In this document: in pieces, positions 1-8,329 of the stretch
Layout: each line of letters opens with the position of its first letter
Numbering within the stretch: position 1 is the first letter of the stretch
DNA from: Chryseolinea lacunae
GTDB taxonomy: Bacteria > Bacteroidota > Bacteroidia > Cytophagales > Cyclobacteriaceae
Direction: 5' to 3'
Assembly: GCF_016735595.1 (NCBI RefSeq)
Contig: NZ_JAERRB010000004.1
Span: 62,001-126,000 of the forward strand
Length of the DNA: 64,000 bases
The notes under the pieces: generated by a model
Told to the model about the DNA's origin: nothing
What the model saw: only the letters and a program-made list of their open reading frames with translations
The model's database searches: none
Translations under genes and position numbers: made by a program

Positions 1-442
1 TCTGGATGGCGTTGCCCCAGTCGAGGCTGTAGAACCGTGCTTTGCCCACGAGAATATACGAGTCGTCTACCCACTTGCTGTTGGGGTGACGTTGAATGGA
101 GAGCGAGGCCATCTTGATGGCTTCCTGAATATCTTTGTCGTAGCCCTTGGCGAGCGTTGAGTCGAGTGCGGGATATAGGCGAAGGATGCGGTTGTAGTCA
201 TCGACCATGCTTGACCACACGTCTTTTTCGATCTTCTTGATCTCTTCGCGCGCATAGTAATAACCGTTGTAGTGCGCCGTTGTGTTGTGGTAGGCGAGTG
301 CCGTGATGGTTTTTTGTTCAGACGAGCATGCCGACAACACGATGACGATGAAGCAGAACAGGAGAACGGATATGGTAGACAGGGGGCTTCTCAAGCAAGT
401 GTGATTTGTGGATGGTAAAAACGCAAAAAACCTAAATTCCAT
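1..442 (-). CDS. SprE/PorW-type TPR lipoprotein, N-terminal fragment
   Basis: Open frame on the minus strand that runs off the left edge, so only about 147 N-terminal residues are seen. A hydrophobic stretch ends in a lipobox (VLSAC) followed by Ser-Ser-Glu, so it is a lipoprotein. After it comes NTTAHYNGYYYAREEIKKIE, which I recognise from the Bacteroidetes SprE/PorW family of large TPR lipoproteins needed for type IX secretion and gliding. Later segments (SIQRHPNSKWVDDSYILVGK, then ARFYSLDWGNA) fit the TPR part. The ATG at 442 gives a long 38-residue leader. A TTG at 394 gives a more usual 22-residue signal, so the start is uncertain. It is divergent from the M23 peptidase gene. The family call rests on memory of the motif, not on a search. 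Confidence 0.75.
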   Translation of the reverse strand, partial: MEFRFFAFLPSTNHTCLRSPLSTISVLLFCFIVIVLSACSSEQKTITALAYHNTTAHYNGYYYAREEIKKIEKDVWSSMVDDYNRILRLYPALDSTLAKGYDKDIQEAIKMASLSIQRHPNSKWVDDSYILVGKARFYSLDWGNAIQ

Positions 443-463
443 ATTATAATACCCTGGAATATC

Positions 464-471
464 TAATTTTG
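464..471 (+). promoter_or_regulatory. Bacteroidetes-type -7 box for the M23/bactofilin/atp genes
   Basis: TAATTTTG matches the Bacteroidetes housekeeping -7 consensus TAnnTTTG exactly. Transcription would begin near 478, leaving a leader of about 13 bases before the TTG start at 491. No clear -33 TTG is seen upstream. Confidence 0.5.
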
Positions 472-490
472 TGCAAAAAAGCGGAATATT

Positions 491-1351
491 TTGAAGCCGA
501 AAAAAACATTATCAAACTGGTTGACCACCCGTTATCAGCTCGTCATCCGCAACGAAGAGAACTTCGCTGAAAAGACCAGCATGGGGTTTACGTACTCGAA
601 AGTAATTCTTTTTTCAGTGATTTTATTTACCGGCTTGTTCCTGCTTAGCCTGTTCATGTCGAAGACAATTCTGGCCAAATGGTTTGATCCCAAACACGAG
701 CAGATGGTGCTGAACCGCCAGTTGCTGGAGCTTGCGCAGAAGGTCGATTCGCTGGGCTTGGAAGTGGAGCGAAAGGATCAGTTCATTGCCAACTTTCAGC
801 GTGTGCTCAGTGGCGACACAGCCAACTTTGAAGATCCGGCGCAGGCCTTGCGTGGCGATCAACCGCCTGTGGCGAAACCTACCGACTTAAAAGCCACGTC
901 TACCGATTCAGTGTTCCGCAAAGACTTCGAACAATCGGACATGTCGCTCATCGCGCTCAACTCGAAATACAAGGAATTGCAGGAGACATTTTTCTACTCG
1001 CCCATCACGGGATTTATCTCCGATCAATACGATGTGAAGAAGGGTCACCTCGGGGTTGACATTGTGGCGAAGGCCAACGAGCCCATCAAGTGTATTGCCG
1101 ATGGCACGGTGGTTTTTTCATCGTGGACGCAGGATTCCGGCTATGTAATAATCGTTCAACACCGGGGCAATTTGCTGAGCACCTACAAGCACAATGCTCA
1201 ACTCTTGAAAAAAGTTGGTACTTTTGTCAACGGAGGTGAAATCATATCTATTGTTGGCAATAGCGGAGAGTTAACCAATGGGCCCCACCTTCACTTCGAA
1301 TTGTGGTACAACGGCAACTCTCTCAACCCTGAAGAATTTGTAACTTTTTAA
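491..1351 (+). CDS. M23 (LytM) family metallopeptidase, membrane-anchored
   Basis: 286 residues. One transmembrane helix (about residues 38-60) is followed by a coiled-coil-like stretch (about 70-105) and a C-terminal LytM domain (about 165-286). Zinc ligands are visible: His186 and Asp190 in GHLGVD, and His268 in PHLHFE, with His234 as a likely catalytic partner. It should cleave, or guide cleavage of, peptidoglycan cross-links in the periplasm. The start is TTG, placed by frame and by the promoter 20 bases upstream. The bactofilin gene follows after 11 bases; M23-bactofilin pairs are common and link a cytoplasmic scaffold to wall remodelling. The active site looks complete. Confidence 0.92.
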   Translation: MKPKKTLSNWLTTRYQLVIRNEENFAEKTSMGFTYSKVILFSVILFTGLFLLSLFMSKTILAKWFDPKHEQMVLNRQLLELAQKVDSLGLEVERKDQFIANFQRVLSGDTANFEDPAQALRGDQPPVAKPTDLKATSTDSVFRKDFEQSDMSLIALNSKYKELQETFFYSPITGFISDQYDVKKGHLGVDIVAKANEPIKCIADGTVVFSSWTQDSGYVIIVQHRGNLLSTYKHNAQLLKKVGTFVNGGEIISIVGNSGELTNGPHLHFELWYNGNSLNPEEFVTF

Positions 1352-1362
1352 ACCAGAATGTC

Positions 1363-1794
1363 ATGCTAACTTCTAAAGAACAAAAACGCGCAGCCGAAGA
1401 GATTAGCAACTCAAGCAACAACATCGGCAAAGGAACTTTCCTGGAAGGCAACATCGAGACCTTTGGCAACATACGCATCGAAGGAAAGATCACCGGCAAC
1501 GTGAAATCAAAAGCGAAAGTGGCACTGGGCGCTTCGTCGCAGGTTCAGGGCAACATCATTGCTCAAAATGCCGACATCGAAGGCGAAGTGAAAGGAAAAA
1601 TCGAAGTCACCGAATTGCTGGTATTGAAAGCCACTGCGGTTATCAATGGCGACATTGTGACCGGCAAAATGGTGGTTGAGCCGGGTGCCGTTTTCAATGG
1701 CTCGTGCAAGATGGGTGCGGTGATCAAGGACATTAAAATCGGCGAAAATGGGCTTAACCGAGCCATCCCCCAAGAAGAAGTTAAAAACGTATAA
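1363..1794 (+). CDS. Bactofilin (polymer-forming cytoskeletal protein)
   Basis: 143 residues with the bactofilin beta-helix core: short repeats built on Gly-Asn-Ile/Val (EGNIETFGNIRIEGKITGNV, VQGNIIAQNADIEGEV, VINGDIVTGKMVVEPGAVFN). Bactofilins self-assemble into filaments without nucleotide and act as scaffolds at the inner membrane. Here the partner is very likely the M23 peptidase encoded just upstream. The last 47 bases overlap the start of atpZ in another frame, so it is probably translated with the ATP synthase assembly gene. Confidence 0.93.
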   Translation: MLTSKEQKRAAEEISNSSNNIGKGTFLEGNIETFGNIRIEGKITGNVKSKAKVALGASSQVQGNIIAQNADIEGEVKGKIEVTELLVLKATAVINGDIVTGKMVVEPGAVFNGSCKMGAVIKDIKIGENGLNRAIPQEEVKNV

Positions 1795-1984
1795 TAGCTA
1801 TCTGAAATATAGCAGCCTGGGCATTCAACTGCTTGTGGTGATGGGTGTGTTTGGGTGGCTGGGATATTTGCTGGACCGCTACCTCGCCCTGAAGATTCCC
1901 GTGTTTATGCTGTTGTTTGGATTTCTGGCATTTGGCGGCATGATGTTCCAGGTCTATCGTTCCATTAACCGCGACAATTCTTGA
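1748..1984 (+). CDS. atpZ: AtpZ/AtpI family F0F1-ATP synthase assembly protein
   Basis: 78 residues. A short basic head (SPKKKLKTYNSYLKYSS) leads into two transmembrane helices (about 24-42 and 50-70) with Gly-rich faces and an LDRYL loop, as in the AtpZ/ATPase_gene1 family. These small proteins help assemble the F0 sector or bring Mg2+ to it. The head motif is needed to match the family, so the ATG at 1748 inside the bactofilin gene looks right despite the 47-base overlap. It shares TTGA with the next gene. Confidence 0.82.
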   Translation: MGLTEPSPKKKLKTYNSYLKYSSLGIQLLVVMGVFGWLGYLLDRYLALKIPVFMLLFGFLAFGGMMFQVYRSINRDNS

Positions 1985-2355
1985 TTCGATTCATTCTTGT
2001 TTTGCTGGCTTGTGCCGCCCTGCTGGCGTTTGGCGGGTGGTATGCACACGCACACGGCCATGTTGACAAGCTTCCGTCCTTTTTTTACCAGACGCTGATC
2101 TTCCTGGTGTTCAGCACCGCAATTATTTTCATTTACCTCTACACGCAAAACAAGCCTGATTTTTTCCTGCAACTCTACCTGCTCACCATGGTGGTGAAGT
2201 TCATTGCCTATGGTGCCTATATATTTATCGTGATTCTGGAAGACAAGCCCGGAGCGGTGTTGAATGTTATGTTTTTTATGTGTGTGTATTTCGGATTTAC
2301 GGCCCTGGAGATCGGGTTTTTGTATCGTCGCATTACCAGCGGCGGAAAGCATTGA
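1981..2355 (+). CDS. AtpI-like small membrane protein of the ATP synthase operon
   Basis: 124 residues, mostly four transmembrane helices (about 2-20, 32-53, 63-83 and 91-112), with a His-rich loop after the first helix (YAHAHGHVDK). Size, topology and position directly before atpB fit the AtpI/'ATP synthase subunit I' place in the operon, but I see no diagnostic motif. The TTG start overlaps the atpZ stop (TTGA), which points to translational coupling. The function is inferred from context. Confidence 0.7.
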   Translation: MIRFILVLLACAALLAFGGWYAHAHGHVDKLPSFFYQTLIFLVFSTAIIFIYLYTQNKPDFFLQLYLLTMVVKFIAYGAYIFIVILEDKPGAVLNVMFFMCVYFGFTALEIGFLYRRITSGGKH

Positions 2356-2403
2356 AGAGGGGCAAAATCTTTATAAAAGATTTTTTTCTGGAGCATTAAT
2401 TAA

Positions 2404-2411
2404 TACCTTTG
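2404..2411 (+). promoter_or_regulatory. -7 box upstream of atpB
   Basis: TACCTTTG is a perfect TAnnTTTG match in the 90-base gap before atpB. A T-rich stretch ending in TCTG about 14 bases upstream may be a poor -33 element. It would give atpB and the genes after it their own transcript, apart from the bactofilin operon. Confidence 0.5.
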
Positions 2412-2445
2412 CGCTCGTATTCAAAAACCTTGAAATTAGCCCTGA

Positions 2446-3495
2446 ATGAGCGCATTTTTGAGTCTTCCCAAAAAATTTTCTGTTGCTTTTTTCCTATTGC
2501 TTGTCGGCTTTTCGACGGCTGCTTTTGCGGCTGACGAACCGCAGGTTCATGAGCTCCAGGAAGAGCCCACAGCTGCTGAACACGGGTTTAACGCCAGCGA
2601 AGTGATTCTTCACCACGTGATGGACGACCATGTCTGGCACTTGTGGGATCACGGTGGCACAATTTTCCTGCCCGTGATTGTCTATTCCTCGGAACGCGGA
2701 CTGGAAACTTTCTCGTCGCATCATTTCTATGACGAACACCATAATACTATAGAATACAACGGCTACACGCTCGATCACGGCAATCACATTTTGCTGGGTG
2801 GCAAGCCGGTGCTGGACCTGTCGATTACTAAAAACGTGGCCATGTTGCTCATCAACGCGGCGTTGCTGTTGCTGGTGTTTGTTGCGGTAGCAAAAGGATA
2901 CAAGAAAAACGAGGGAAGAGCCCCCAGCGGCATCCAGTCTTTCATGGAGCCCATCATTGTGTTTGTGCGCGACGAGATTGTGAAGCCGAACATTGGCCGT
3001 CACTACGAGAAGTATCTGCCCTATATGCTCACGCTGTTCTTCTTTATTCTCTTTGGTAACTTCCTCGGGCTGTTGCCAGGTGCAGGAAACCTGACGGGTA
3101 ACATCGCCGTGACCTTGACGCTGGCTACGCTCACGTTCTTGATCACCAACATTAAAGGAAACAAAGACTATTGGGCGCACATTTTCTGGACACCCGGCGT
3201 GCCGCTGCCCCTTCGCCTGATCATTTTGCCAGTTGAAATCGTGGGTATCTTCACAAAGCCCATTTCGCTGACCATCCGTCTTTTTGTGGCCATCACCGCC
3301 GGACACATTGTGTTGTTGAGCTTGATCTGTCTGGCCTTCATCTTCAAGAGTGTGTGGGTAGGAGCAGGATCGACCGTGATGGTTCTCTTCATTAGTTTGA
3401 TTGAATTGCTGGTTGCCGGTATACAAGCGTACGTGTTCACGTTGTTCTCGTCGCTTTACATTGGCATGGCCACAGCAGAACACGAACATCATTAA
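2446..3495 (+). CDS. atpB: F0F1 ATP synthase subunit a
   Basis: 349 residues. The N-terminus has a cleavable-looking signal sequence (ending AAFAADEPQ) and a long His-rich periplasmic stretch, typical of Bacteroidetes subunit a. The membrane core follows from about residue 125. The proton-channel helix is visible as PISLTIRLFVAITAGH, with the essential Arg of the SLTIRLF motif. The C-terminal helix (LIELLVAGIQAYVFTLFSSL) carries the family's Gln/Glu pattern. Subunit a forms the two half-channels that pass protons to the c ring. The gene is followed by a small hairpin and atpE. Confidence 0.97.
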   Translation: MSAFLSLPKKFSVAFFLLLVGFSTAAFAADEPQVHELQEEPTAAEHGFNASEVILHHVMDDHVWHLWDHGGTIFLPVIVYSSERGLETFSSHHFYDEHHNTIEYNGYTLDHGNHILLGGKPVLDLSITKNVAMLLINAALLLLVFVAVAKGYKKNEGRAPSGIQSFMEPIIVFVRDEIVKPNIGRHYEKYLPYMLTLFFFILFGNFLGLLPGAGNLTGNIAVTLTLATLTFLITNIKGNKDYWAHIFWTPGVPLPLRLIILPVEIVGIFTKPISLTIRLFVAITAGHIVLLSLICLAFIFKSVWVGAGSTVMVLFISLIELLVAGIQAYVFTLFSSLYIGMATAEHEHH

Positions 3496-3514
3496 TTATT
3501 GATTATAAAGATAT

Positions 3515-3531
3515 CCCCAACGTGTTTGGGG
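3515..3531 (+). promoter_or_regulatory. Hairpin in the atpB-atpE spacer
   Basis: CCCCAA and TTGGGG pair around a five-base loop, about 28 bases before the atpE start. The downstream tract is T-rich but broken by G and C, so it is a poor terminator. It may mark a 5' end stabilised after processing, or an attenuator, in front of the gene whose product is needed in the highest copy number. Confidence 0.45.
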
Positions 3532-3549
3532 TTTGTTTCACTTAACTAA

Positions 3550-3807
<258 letters not shown>

Positions 3808-3815
3808 AAAAATCA

Positions 3816-3857
3816 AGAAACTTGCCTTAGGCAATTGGCCGGGCAAGTTTCTTTTTA
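3816..3857 (+). terminator. Intrinsic terminator/attenuator between atpE and atpF
   Basis: AGAAACTTGCC (3816-3826) pairs perfectly with GGCAAGTTTCT (3842-3852), and TTTTTA follows. This is a classic rho-independent shape inside the ATP synthase operon. Partial termination here would lower atpFHAG transcripts relative to atpE, as the subunit ratio requires. Confidence 0.8.
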
Positions 3858-3888
3858 GTTGAAACTACATACCCGATATTCATTCTAT

Positions 3889-4383
3889 ATGGAACTTTTA
3901 ACCCCCGGCACTGGCCTCATCATTTGGCAACTCATCGTTTTCGTGCTGTTGTTTTTCCTGCTGTCGAAACTGGCATGGAAACCTATCATGTCGTCGCTGA
4001 AAGACAGAGAGAAATCCATTCAGGATGCTCTTGACACGGCCGAGAATGCACGCCGTGAAATGGCCAAGTTGCAAGCCGACAACGCCAACCTGCTGAAGGA
4101 AGCCCGCGAAGAACGCGACAAGATGTTGCGCGACGCCCGCGAAGCTGCCAACCGCGTGGTGGAAGAAGCACAAGGCATCGCCAAAAAATCGGCCGACAAA
4201 ATCATTGAAGATGCGCGCGCCGCCATCAACATCGAAAAGCAGGCTGCCTTAAAGGACATCCGCATCCAGGTGTCGAACTTCTCGCTCGAAATTGCCGAGA
4301 AGCTCATGAAGAAAAACCTGGCCGACGATGCTTCTCAGAAAGCATTGGTGGAAGCCTACATCAAAGACTTAAAGATCAACTAA
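3889..4383 (+). CDS. atpF: F0F1 ATP synthase subunit b
   Basis: 164 residues from the ATG at 3889. That start gives the usual N-terminus MELLTPGTGLIIWQ; a TTG ten codons earlier lies inside the terminator tail and is unlikely. One transmembrane helix (about 8-27) is followed by a long charged alpha-helical stalk rich in Glu, Lys, Arg and Ala (about 35-150), with the KxxxI..AL pattern of the b dimer. It forms the peripheral stalk holding F1 to subunit a. atpH starts three bases after the stop codon. Confidence 0.96.
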   Translation: MELLTPGTGLIIWQLIVFVLLFFLLSKLAWKPIMSSLKDREKSIQDALDTAENARREMAKLQADNANLLKEAREERDKMLRDAREAANRVVEEAQGIAKKSADKIIEDARAAINIEKQAALKDIRIQVSNFSLEIAEKLMKKNLADDASQKALVEAYIKDLKIN

Positions 4384-4386
4384 GGC

Positions 4387-4947
4387 ATGGCAGACTCACG
4401 CGCAGCATCACGCTATGTAAAGTCTCTGCTGGATTTGGCCGTAGAGAAGAATGCACTGGAAGCCGTGCACAACGACATGCTTCTGTTGTCGAAAATTTGT
4501 GATGAAAACCGGTCGTTCGAGCTGATGCTCCTCAACCCCATCATCAAGCACGACAAGAAACGGGAGATTCTCGAAAAGCTTTTCACCGGAAAGATGAACC
4601 CGTTGACGATCTCGATCCTCGACATTCTGACGCGCAAAAACCGCGAGCCCCTGTTGCCCGCCATTGCCCGCGAGTTTCACACGGCCTATAACGTATACAA
4701 AGGCATTGGCAAAGCCAGTGTTACCACGGCTGTTCCGCTGGATGCGAAACTGCGAGCCGAATTTGAAACCATCGTGAAACAACTGACGGCCAAATCGCAA
4801 ATCGAAATGACCGAGAAAGTCGACAAAGACATGATCGGTGGTTTTGTGTTGAATGTTGGCGACCGCCAGATAGACGCTTCCATCAAGAACAAGTTGAAAG
4901 CGCTGAAAGTGAAGTTTAGTTACAATCCCTATATAAAAGAATTTTAA
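4387..4947 (+). CDS. atpH: F0F1 ATP synthase subunit delta
   Basis: 186 residues. The N-terminus (SRAASRYVKSLLDLAVEKNA) and the helical bundle after it fit the OSCP/delta family. So does the C-terminal part with VDKDMIGGFVLNVGDRQIDA, equivalent to the signature 'D..lIGG..i..gd..iD.Si'. It connects the b stalk to the top of F1. Spacing to atpF and atpA is 3 and 13 bases. Confidence 0.95.
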   Translation: MADSRAASRYVKSLLDLAVEKNALEAVHNDMLLLSKICDENRSFELMLLNPIIKHDKKREILEKLFTGKMNPLTISILDILTRKNREPLLPAIAREFHTAYNVYKGIGKASVTTAVPLDAKLRAEFETIVKQLTAKSQIEMTEKVDKDMIGGFVLNVGDRQIDASIKNKLKALKVKFSYNPYIKEF

Positions 4948-4960
4948 TCTCTAAAGAATC

Positions 4961-6541
4961 ATGGCAGAGATCAGACCAGAAGAAGTATCAGCAATATTAC
5001 GCGAGCAACTCTCACAAGCACGCACCGAAGCCGAACTCGAAGAAGTGGGCACTGTGCTCACCGTGGGCGATGGCGTGGCCCGCATCTACGGACTCACACA
5101 AGCGCAAGCCGGTGAGTTGTTGGAGTTTGAAACCGGCCTGAAGGCCCTGGTGCTCAACCTCGAAGAAGACAACGTGGGCGCCGTATTGCTGGGCGAATCC
5201 AAAGGCATTAAAGAAGGTGACACCGTGAAACGCACCGGCAAAATCGCTTCTGTTGAAGTAGGCGATGGCATGCTGGGCCGCGTGGTGGACACCCTGGGCA
5301 AGCCTATCGACGGCAAAGGTCCGTTGGCAGGCAAGCTCTATGAGATGCCCCTCGAACGCAAAGCTCCTGGTGTTATCTTCCGTCAGCCGGTGAACGAGCC
5401 GCTGCAAACCGGTATCAAAGCCATCGACTCCATGATTCCTGTTGGCCGTGGTCAGCGCGAGTTGATCATTGGCGACCGTCAGACCGGTAAAACGGCTGTG
5501 GCCCTCGACACCATCGTGAACCAGAAAGAGTTCTACGAAAAAGGCGAGCCTGTATTTTGTATCTATGTGGCCATCGGTCAAAAAGCATCTACCGTTGCGG
5601 CCGTAGCCTCTGCGTTGGAGAAAGCTGGTGCCCTTCCTTATACCGTTGTGGTGTCTGCTTCGGCTGCCGATCCTGCTCCTATGCAGTTCTTCGCGCCCTT
5701 CACCGGTGCAGCCATTGGCGAATTCTTCCGCGACACCGGCCGCCCTGCGCTGGTGATCTACGATGACTTGTCGAAACAAGCTGTGGCCTATCGCGAAGTG
5801 TCGCTTCTGTTGAGAAGACCTCCCGGACGTGAAGCTTACCCTGGCGATGTGTTCTACCTTCACTCCCGTTTGCTGGAGCGTGCGGCGAAGATCATCAACA
5901 ACGACGCCATCGCGAGAAACATGAACGATCTGCCCGAGTCCATCAAGCCGCTTGTGAAAGGCGGTGGCTCGTTGACAGCCCTCCCCATCATTGAAACACA
6001 AGCCGGCGACGTGTCGGCCTACATCCCTACGAACGTGATCTCGATCACCGACGGACAGATCTTTTTGGAAACCAACCTCTTCAACTCCGGTATCCGTCCG
6101 GCCATCAACGTAGGTATCTCGGTATCGCGTGTGGGTGGTTCGGCACAGATCAAGTCGATGAAGAAAGTTGCCGGTACGCTGAAGCTTGACCAGGCGCAAT
6201 TCCGCGAACTGGAAGCCTTCGCGAAATTCGGTTCCGACCTCGATGCTGCTACCAAGCTGACTATTGAACGCGGAAGAAGAAACACCGAAATCCTGAAGCA
6301 GGATCAATACGCTCCTGTTCCGGTAGAAGAACAAGTGGCCATCATCACGGCATCGACCCGTGGTTTCATGGACAAAGTGCCTGTTGTGAAAGTGAAGCAG
6401 TTCGAAAAAGAATTTATCGAGCTTCTGCGTGCCCAACACCGCGTGGTGCTGGACAACCTTCGCGCTGGCAAATTTGAAGATGCCGATGTGGCCATCATCA
6501 AAAAAACAGCACAAGACCTTTCTTCAAAATACGCCGCTTAA
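4961..6541 (+). CDS. atpA: F0F1 ATP synthase subunit alpha
   Basis: 526 residues, normal for the family. The nucleotide-binding P-loop GDRQTGKT lies at about 171-178. The signature [17 protein letters not shown], which includes the arginine finger, lies in the C-terminal half. Alpha subunits alternate with beta in the F1 hexamer and hold the non-catalytic sites. The beta and epsilon genes (atpD, atpC) are not in this window, as is usual in Bacteroidetes, where they form a separate unit. Confidence 0.98.
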   Translation: MAEIRPEEVSAILREQLSQARTEAELEEVGTVLTVGDGVARIYGLTQAQAGELLEFETGLKALVLNLEEDNVGAVLLGESKGIKEGDTVKRTGKIASVEVGDGMLGRVVDTLGKPIDGKGPLAGKLYEMPLERKAPGVIFRQPVNEPLQTGIKAIDSMIPVGRGQRELIIGDRQTGKTAVALDTIVNQKEFYEKGEPVFCIYVAIGQKASTVAAVASALEKAGALPYTVVVSASAADPAPMQFFAPFTGAAIGEFFRDTGRPALVIYDDLSKQAVAYREVSLLLRRPPGREAYPGDVFYLHSRLLERAAKIINNDAIARNMNDLPESIKPLVKGGGSLTALPIIETQAGDVSAYIPTNVISITDGQIFLETNLFNSGIRPAINVGISVSRVGGSAQIKSMKKVAGTLKLDQAQFRELEAFAKFGSDLDAATKLTIERGRRNTEILKQDQYAPVPVEEQVAIITASTRGFMDKVPVVKVKQFEKEFIELLRAQHRVVLDNLRAGKFEDADVAIIKKTAQDLSSKYAA

Positions 6542-6565
6542 TCTGTAGACAACCGACTAGCAGGT

Positions 6566-7456
6566 ATGCCTAATTTAAAAGAAGTTAAGAACCGGATCAC
6601 CTCCGTGATGAGCACGCAGCAAATCACCAAAGCCATGAAAATGGTGGCGGCGGCGAAGCTTCGTAAGTCACAGGAGCGGATCACACAAATGCGTCCATAC
6701 GCGCAAAAGTTGAACGCCATTCTGAAGAACCTTTCGGAGGCGCAGCTTTCGGGCGACAACGACAACTGGTATAGCCAGGTGCGTGAGGAAAAACGCATTC
6801 TCATTTTGACGGTTAGCTCCGACCGCGGACTTTGCGGCTCGTTCAACACCAACGTCATGAAAGGTGTGATCCGATTGATCCAGGAGAAATATGAAGAGCA
6901 ATCGCGCAAAGGCAACGTGGTGATTTTGCCCATCGGCCGCAAGGCTGCTGAGTTCTTTGGCAAACGCAACATGGAGCTGGTGGGTCAATACTCAAACCTG
7001 TTTTCAACACTCACGTTCGAGCAGGCATCGCTTGTTGGCGAGCATGTGATGAATGCTTTCCGCGAAGGCAAGTTCGACAAGGTTGAATTGGTGTATAACG
7101 AATTTAAAAACGTGGCCACCCAGATCTTGCGCACAGAGCAACTGTTGCCCGTGGTTTCGCCCGAGCCGGTTGTGGGTGCATCGTCGAATCAGGTAGACTA
7201 CATCTATCAGCCCAGCCAGCAAGAGATTGTGGAAGCGTTGATTCCCAACTCGCTGAAAGTGCAAATATTCAAAGCCCTGCTGGACTCTAACGCAGCCGAA
7301 AACGGTGCGCGGATGACGGCCATGGACAAGGCTACTGAAAACGCCGGAGAACTGCTGAAGGAGTTGAAGCTTAGCTACAACCGTTCGCGTCAGGCGGCCA
7401 TCACCAAAGAGATCCTCGAGATCGTGGGTGGTGCCGAAGCGTTGAAGTCGGCTTAA
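6566..7456 (+). CDS. atpG: F0F1 ATP synthase subunit gamma
   Basis: 296 residues. The N-terminal helix MPNLKEVKNRITSVMSTQQI followed by TKAMKMVAAAKL, and the C-terminal helix (ARMTAMDKATENAGELL, then LSYNRSRQAAITKEILEIV), are the two strands of the rotor coiled coil. SSDRGLCGSFN is the family motif between them. It is the last gene of the operon here and a terminator follows. Confidence 0.97.
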   Translation: MPNLKEVKNRITSVMSTQQITKAMKMVAAAKLRKSQERITQMRPYAQKLNAILKNLSEAQLSGDNDNWYSQVREEKRILILTVSSDRGLCGSFNTNVMKGVIRLIQEKYEEQSRKGNVVILPIGRKAAEFFGKRNMELVGQYSNLFSTLTFEQASLVGEHVMNAFREGKFDKVELVYNEFKNVATQILRTEQLLPVVSPEPVVGASSNQVDYIYQPSQQEIVEALIPNSLKVQIFKALLDSNAAENGARMTAMDKATENAGELLKELKLSYNRSRQAAITKEILEIVGGAEALKSA

Positions 7457-7476
7457 GAATTTATAGTTTTAAGGTT

Positions 7477-7484
7477 TACATTTG
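7477..7484 (+). promoter_or_regulatory. -7 box between atpG and the UbiA-like gene
   Basis: TACATTTG is a perfect TAnnTTTG match 37 bases before the next start codon. A transcript starting about 7490 would begin inside the atpG terminator hairpin and so could not form it. Promoter and terminator would overlap without blocking each other. Confidence 0.4.
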
Positions 7485-7486
7485 AA

Positions 7487-7513
7487 GTCTCCCCTTACCG
7501 GGAGACTTTTTTT
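7487..7513 (+). terminator. Intrinsic terminator after atpG
   Basis: GTCTCCC (7487-7493) and GGGAGAC (7500-7506) pair around a six-base loop, followed by seven T residues. The next gene starts directly at the end of the T run. Confidence 0.85.
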
Positions 7514-8329
7514 ATGCATCGTTTTGCGCGGGCCTATCGCTATGTTAATCTGCTTAGCCTGGACATTGTGCTGGGGGCGATGGTGAGCGCCCTTTTTTTT
7601 GGCGCCGTGTTACAGGTTGAAATCCGAGTGTATGGATTGATTGCGTTGGGGCTCACGGTGTGGATCATCTACACGGCCGACCACCTTCGTGACGCACACA
7701 ACATCCGGAAAAGCGCGGCCACACCCCGGCACCGTTTCCATCAACAATATTTCAAAGCATTGCTCATTGCCGCGGCGGTGGCCGTTTTGTTGAATGCCAT
7801 CAACATCATTTTTATTCGCAAACAGGTTTTTGTGTGGGGCATGGTGCTGGCCGTGGGTGTGTCGATCTATTTGTTTGTGCAGCGCTATCTGAAATTTCTG
7901 AAAGAGATTTGCATTGCCTGTCTCTATACGTGTGGCGTATTGTTGCCCTCCATCACGGTGACGCAGGTGGAGTTGACGGGCGCGCATTATCGCCTGATTG
8001 TTCAATTTATGTTGGTGGCACTTTTGAACCTGTTGTTGTTTTCGTGGTTCGATCGCGAAGGCGACGAACAGGATAAACAAAATTCGTTTGTTACCATGTT
8101 TGGCGAGAGCACCACGCGCACCTGTATTATTGTGCTGATTGCGGCTGGCTTCGCGCTGACGTTGGTGTCGTGGTATTTTCAAGAGTTGACGCGTGCCGTG
8201 AACGTTGTGGCCGCGATGGGCACGGTGCTCACCGTGATCTTTGTGTTTCGGAAAACTTTTGCCACACACGATTATTTTCGGTTGGTGGGCGACGCTGTGT
8301 TTCTGCTTCCCTTGCTCTATCTCGCATGA
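7514..8329 (+). CDS. UbiA-like prenyltransferase-fold membrane protein
   Basis: 271 residues with about eight transmembrane helices. Two loops carry acidic motifs at the spacing expected for UbiA-type aromatic prenyltransferases: YTADHLRDAH (about residues 55-64), in place of NDxxDxxxD, and WFDREGDEQDKQNSF (about 180-194), in place of DxxxD with a following T. This suggests Mg2+-diphosphate binding, but both motifs diverge from MenA/UbiA, so the substrate is unknown. The stop overlaps the start of a methyltransferase gene (ATGA), so the two are probably co-translated. Confidence 0.6.
   Translation: MHRFARAYRYVNLLSLDIVLGAMVSALFFGAVLQVEIRVYGLIALGLTVWIIYTADHLRDAHNIRKSAATPRHRFHQQYFKALLIAAAVAVLLNAINIIFIRKQVFVWGMVLAVGVSIYLFVQRYLKFLKEICIACLYTCGVLLPSITVTQVELTGAHYRLIVQFMLVALLNLLLFSWFDREGDEQDKQNSFVTMFGESTTRTCIIVLIAAGFALTLVSWYFQELTRAVNVVAAMGTVLTVIFVFRKTFATHDYFRLVGDAVFLLPLLYLA

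Noticed and set aside
2494-3492. 332-codon open frame antisense to atpB
   Set aside because: Same shadow effect; composition is unlike any protein family and no start context is visible.
5012-6514. 500-codon open frame antisense to atpA
   Set aside because: It has His/Phe/Gln-rich composition typical of a mirror frame of a strongly biased gene, and no domain; atpA is certain.
8170-8325. Upstream extension of the methyltransferase frame
   Set aside because: It overlaps the UbiA-like gene by 160 bases and has no methyltransferase character; the ATGA overlap at 8326 gives the standard start.
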